A DNA stretch of 64,000 bases from Thiothrix winogradskyi (lineage in GTDB: Bacteria > Pseudomonadota > Gammaproteobacteria > Thiotrichales > Thiotrichaceae). Below the pieces are notes generated by a model, which did no database searches, was not told the origin of the DNA, and saw nothing but the letters and a program-made list of their open reading frames with translations. This document shows positions 62,221 to 64,000 of the stretch, in pieces (position 1 is the first letter of the stretch; each line of letters opens with the position of its first letter). The position numbers were made by a program, and so were the translations under genes. The DNA lies in NCBI RefSeq assembly GCF_021650935.1, contig NZ_CP091244.1, forward strand, positions 1,302,001 to 1,366,000, in the 5' to 3' direction.

Positions 62221-64000
62221 ATGAACCAGCAATTCGATATATTCCTCTCGCACAACAGTAAAGATAAAACCGTCATTCGGGAAATCAAGCAATGGCTGCG
62301 GGAGCGGGAATTGTCGTGCTGGCTGGATGAGGATGAATTGCAACCGGGCGTGAATTGGATGCCTTTGCTCGAAAAAGCTATCGCAACTTGCCAAAGTGCA
62401 GGCGCATTTGTCAGTAGCAATGGTGTCGGGCCATGGGAAAATGAAGAAATACAGGCACTGCTAAGTGAAGCTGTCCGCAACAAGATTCCGGTGATTCCCG
62501 TGTTGCTGCCCGGTGATTACGAACAGCCCAAATTGCCACTATTTTTGAAAAATCGTACCTTCATCGACATGCGTTCGGGCTTGTCAGATGAGGTTATCGA
62601 CCGGCTGATTTGGGGTGTTACTGGCAAAAAGCCACAGCCGAAGATCAAAAATGTCGGGCTGAAGCCCGATTTACAGATAACGCCCTCCATCCACTCCGAC
62701 CGCCTCCCCACCGTCAAAGGCGGCTTCTTCGGGCGCGAAGCCGAACTGCAATTGCTGAGCGACGCATGGTCTGGCGAAGAGAACCCTCACCCCAACCCCT
62801 CTCCCAGAGGTAGAGGGGCTAAAGAAACTATAACTTTCGGAATAAAAAACACGATAAACAACCCCTCTCCCAGAGGTAGAGGGGCTAAAGAAACGCGCAT
62901 TATTCAGCTTATTGCGCCGGGTGGCACAGGCAAAACCAAGCTGCTGCGCCACTGGCTCGACCACACCGCCGACATCCCCGTGCTAATCGCGTGGTCGTTC
63001 TATTCGCAAGGTTCCAGCGAAGACAAGCAGACTTCCGCCACGCCGTTTTTCAGCCATGCGTTTGCCAAGCTGGGTTCGACCCGCGAGCGGTTTGCGTCGG
63101 AGGAGGACAAGGGCGACCACCTCGCCGAGTTGTTGCACGGCAAACGCTACGTGCTGGTGCTGGATGGGCTGGAGCCGCTGCAACACGGCGGCGCGGCGAT
63201 GCGCGGCGAACTCAAGGACAAAGCTATCCGCCAGTTGCTGCGCCAGCTTGCCCGCCACCCGTGCGGTTTGTGTATTATCACCACGCGGATTGCGCTGCAT
63301 GAACTCAGTGACCGCGACGCGCCCACCGTCATCCGCCACGATTTGCAAAACCTGAGTGATGCGGATGGCATCCAGTTGCTGCAATCGTTGGGGGTAACAG
63401 GCAGCGCGGCGGAACTGGGCAAGGCGGTGCATGAATACGGCGGTCATGCGCTGGCGTTGAGTTTGCTGGGGAATGTGTTGCGGCTGCGGCCTCAGGGCGA
63501 TGTCCGCAAGCGCGATACCCTCACGGCTCTGGTGAAAGCGACGGGCAACCGCGACAGCCGCCATGCCTTCAAGGTGATGCAGGCTTACGCGGAATGGTTT
63601 GCGGGCGAGCCGGAACTGGCATTGCTGCACTTGTTGGGGCTGTTCGACCACCCCATCGGGCAGGACGTGCTGCAAATGCTGTGGGATGCGCAGATTCCGC
63701 ACCTGACCGCAGGCATTGATGAAGATGAATGGCTGGAAGCCATCGCCAGTTTGCGCGAAGAACACCACCTGTTGTCGCAGCATGACAGCGGCGGCGACCT
63801 CGACTGCCACCCGCTGATCCGCGAATACTTCGGCGGGCAACTGAAAACCCAGCAGCCGCAAGCGTGGCAGCAGGCGCATGAACGGCTGTACGGCTACTAC
63901 AAAGCCCTGCCAGAGAAGGAGTTCCCCGATACGCTGGAAGAAATGCAGCCGCTGTTCAGTGCGGTGGCGCATGGGTGTGCGGCGGGGTTGTACATAAGAG
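62221..64000 (+). CDS. TIR-STAND NTPase (NLR-like), truncated by the window end
   Basis: At least 593 residues are encoded and the frame is open at the edge. An N-terminal TIR domain (about 4-140) has FDIFLSHNSKDK, CWLDEDELQPGVNW and GPWENEEIQALLSEA, with the Glu expected for NADase activity. Next comes FFGREAEL, then an in-frame repeat (about 188-226). The NB-ARC/STAND NTPase follows, with Walker A APGGTGKTK, Walker B-like YVLVLDGLEPL, sensor IITTRIAL and GHALALSLLG. A winged-helix-like region and the start of a helical sensor part are visible. Such proteins act in antiphage defence by NAD depletion; that role is inferred here. Confidence 0.88.
   Translation, partial: MNQQFDIFLSHNSKDKTVIREIKQWLRERELSCWLDEDELQPGVNWMPLLEKAIATCQSAGAFVSSNGVGPWENEEIQALLSEAVRNKIPVIPVLLPGDYEQPKLPLFLKNRTFIDMRSGLSDEVIDRLIWGVTGKKPQPKIKNVGLKPDLQITPSIHSDRLPTVKGGFFGREAELQLLSDAWSGEENPHPNPSPRGRGAKETITFGIKNTINNPSPRGRGAKETRIIQLIAPGGTGKTKLLRHWLDHTADIPVLIAWSFYSQGSSEDKQTSATPFFSHAFAKLGSTRERFASEEDKGDHLAELLHGKRYVLVLDGLEPLQHGGAAMRGELKDKAIRQLLRQLARHPCGLCIITTRIALHELSDRDAPTVIRHDLQNLSDADGIQLLQSLGVTGSAAELGKAVHEYGGHALALSLLGNVLRLRPQGDVRKRDTLTALVKATGNRDSRHAFKVMQAYAEWFAGEPELALLHLLGLFDHPIGQDVLQMLWDAQIPHLTAGIDEDEWLEAIASLREEHHLLSQHDSGGDLDCHPLIREYFGGQLKTQQPQAWQQAHERLYGYYKALPEKEFPDTLEEMQPLFSAVAHGCAAGLYIR
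62794..62894. repeat. Two 35-base direct repeats in frame inside the TIR-STAND gene
   Basis: The 35-base unit beginning AACCCCTCTCCCAGAGG is identical at 62794-62828 and 62860-62894, 66 bases (22 codons) apart. Each contains an inverted repeat CCCCTCT/AGAGGGG and encodes NPSPRGRGAKET. The segment sits just before the Walker A strand. Confidence 0.92.

Noticed and set aside
62983..63972. Minus-strand frame of 329 codons opposite the TIR-STAND gene
   Set aside because: The plus strand encodes recognisable TIR, P-loop and sensor motifs; the antisense frame has none and is low in complexity.

Overview
The window is chromosomal DNA of a Gram-negative bacterium. It carries two RND efflux systems, type II secretion genes with a lipidated secretin, porins, a FadL-family channel, LPS/polysaccharide export and rplM-rpsI. 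The mix of gammaproteobacterial-type proteins, a DUF1538 transporter with PII-like partners, a DUF302/SCP2 pair, several toxin-antitoxin pairs and many palindromic repeats suggests a sulfur-oxidising Thiotrichales member (Thiothrix-like). That placement is inference from gene content, since no 16S rRNA gene is present.

Layout. 0.1-6.3 kb: a heavy-metal RND pump and its adaptor on the minus strand, divergent from a PhoP/PhoQ-like two-component pair. 6.2-10.4 kb: a small zinc-ribbon protein, a hybrid histidine kinase with a separate Hpt protein, an ethylbenzene-dehydrogenase-type heme-binding protein and tRNA-Ser(GGA). 10.6-17.4 kb: type II secretion genes gspL, gspM, a gspC/gspN-like gene and gspD, then a lipoprotein and a large exported protein of unknown role. 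17.6-27.7 kb: a polysaccharide/O-antigen operon (parvulin, Wzm/Wzt exporter, acyltransferase-like protein, methyltransferase, three family 2 glycosyltransferases and a large HAD protein). 28-36 kb: rplM-rpsI, a strongly promoted porin, a 1287-residue FAD/Fe-S oxidoreductase and a FadL-type protein. 36-45.5 kb: lipase-like lipoprotein, PGPGW protein, ammonium transporter, DUF302 and SCP2 proteins and a second RND pump. 45.6-51.1 kb: a 1428-residue multidomain lipoprotein and a second DUF1566 protein. 51.1-53.5 kb: a toxin-antitoxin island with decayed members. 53.5-64 kb: tpx, metY, mutM, dusA, tRNA-Asn, yefM-yoeB, a PII-like/PII-like/DUF1538 operon, a LysE exporter and a TIR-NTPase gene cut by the window end.

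Three things stand out. First, palindromic or directly repeated DNA lies in frame inside four genes (19.8, 22.9, 27.5 and 62.8 kb), adding peptide segments without breaking the reading frame, much like Rickettsia palindromic elements. Second, the DUF1538 membrane protein is translationally coupled to two divergent PII-like proteins, a transport system of unknown substrate. Third, the right edge holds a TIR-STAND protein of the type used in antiphage defence, itself carrying one of the in-frame repeats.

No CRISPR array, rRNA, complete insertion sequence or prophage was seen.
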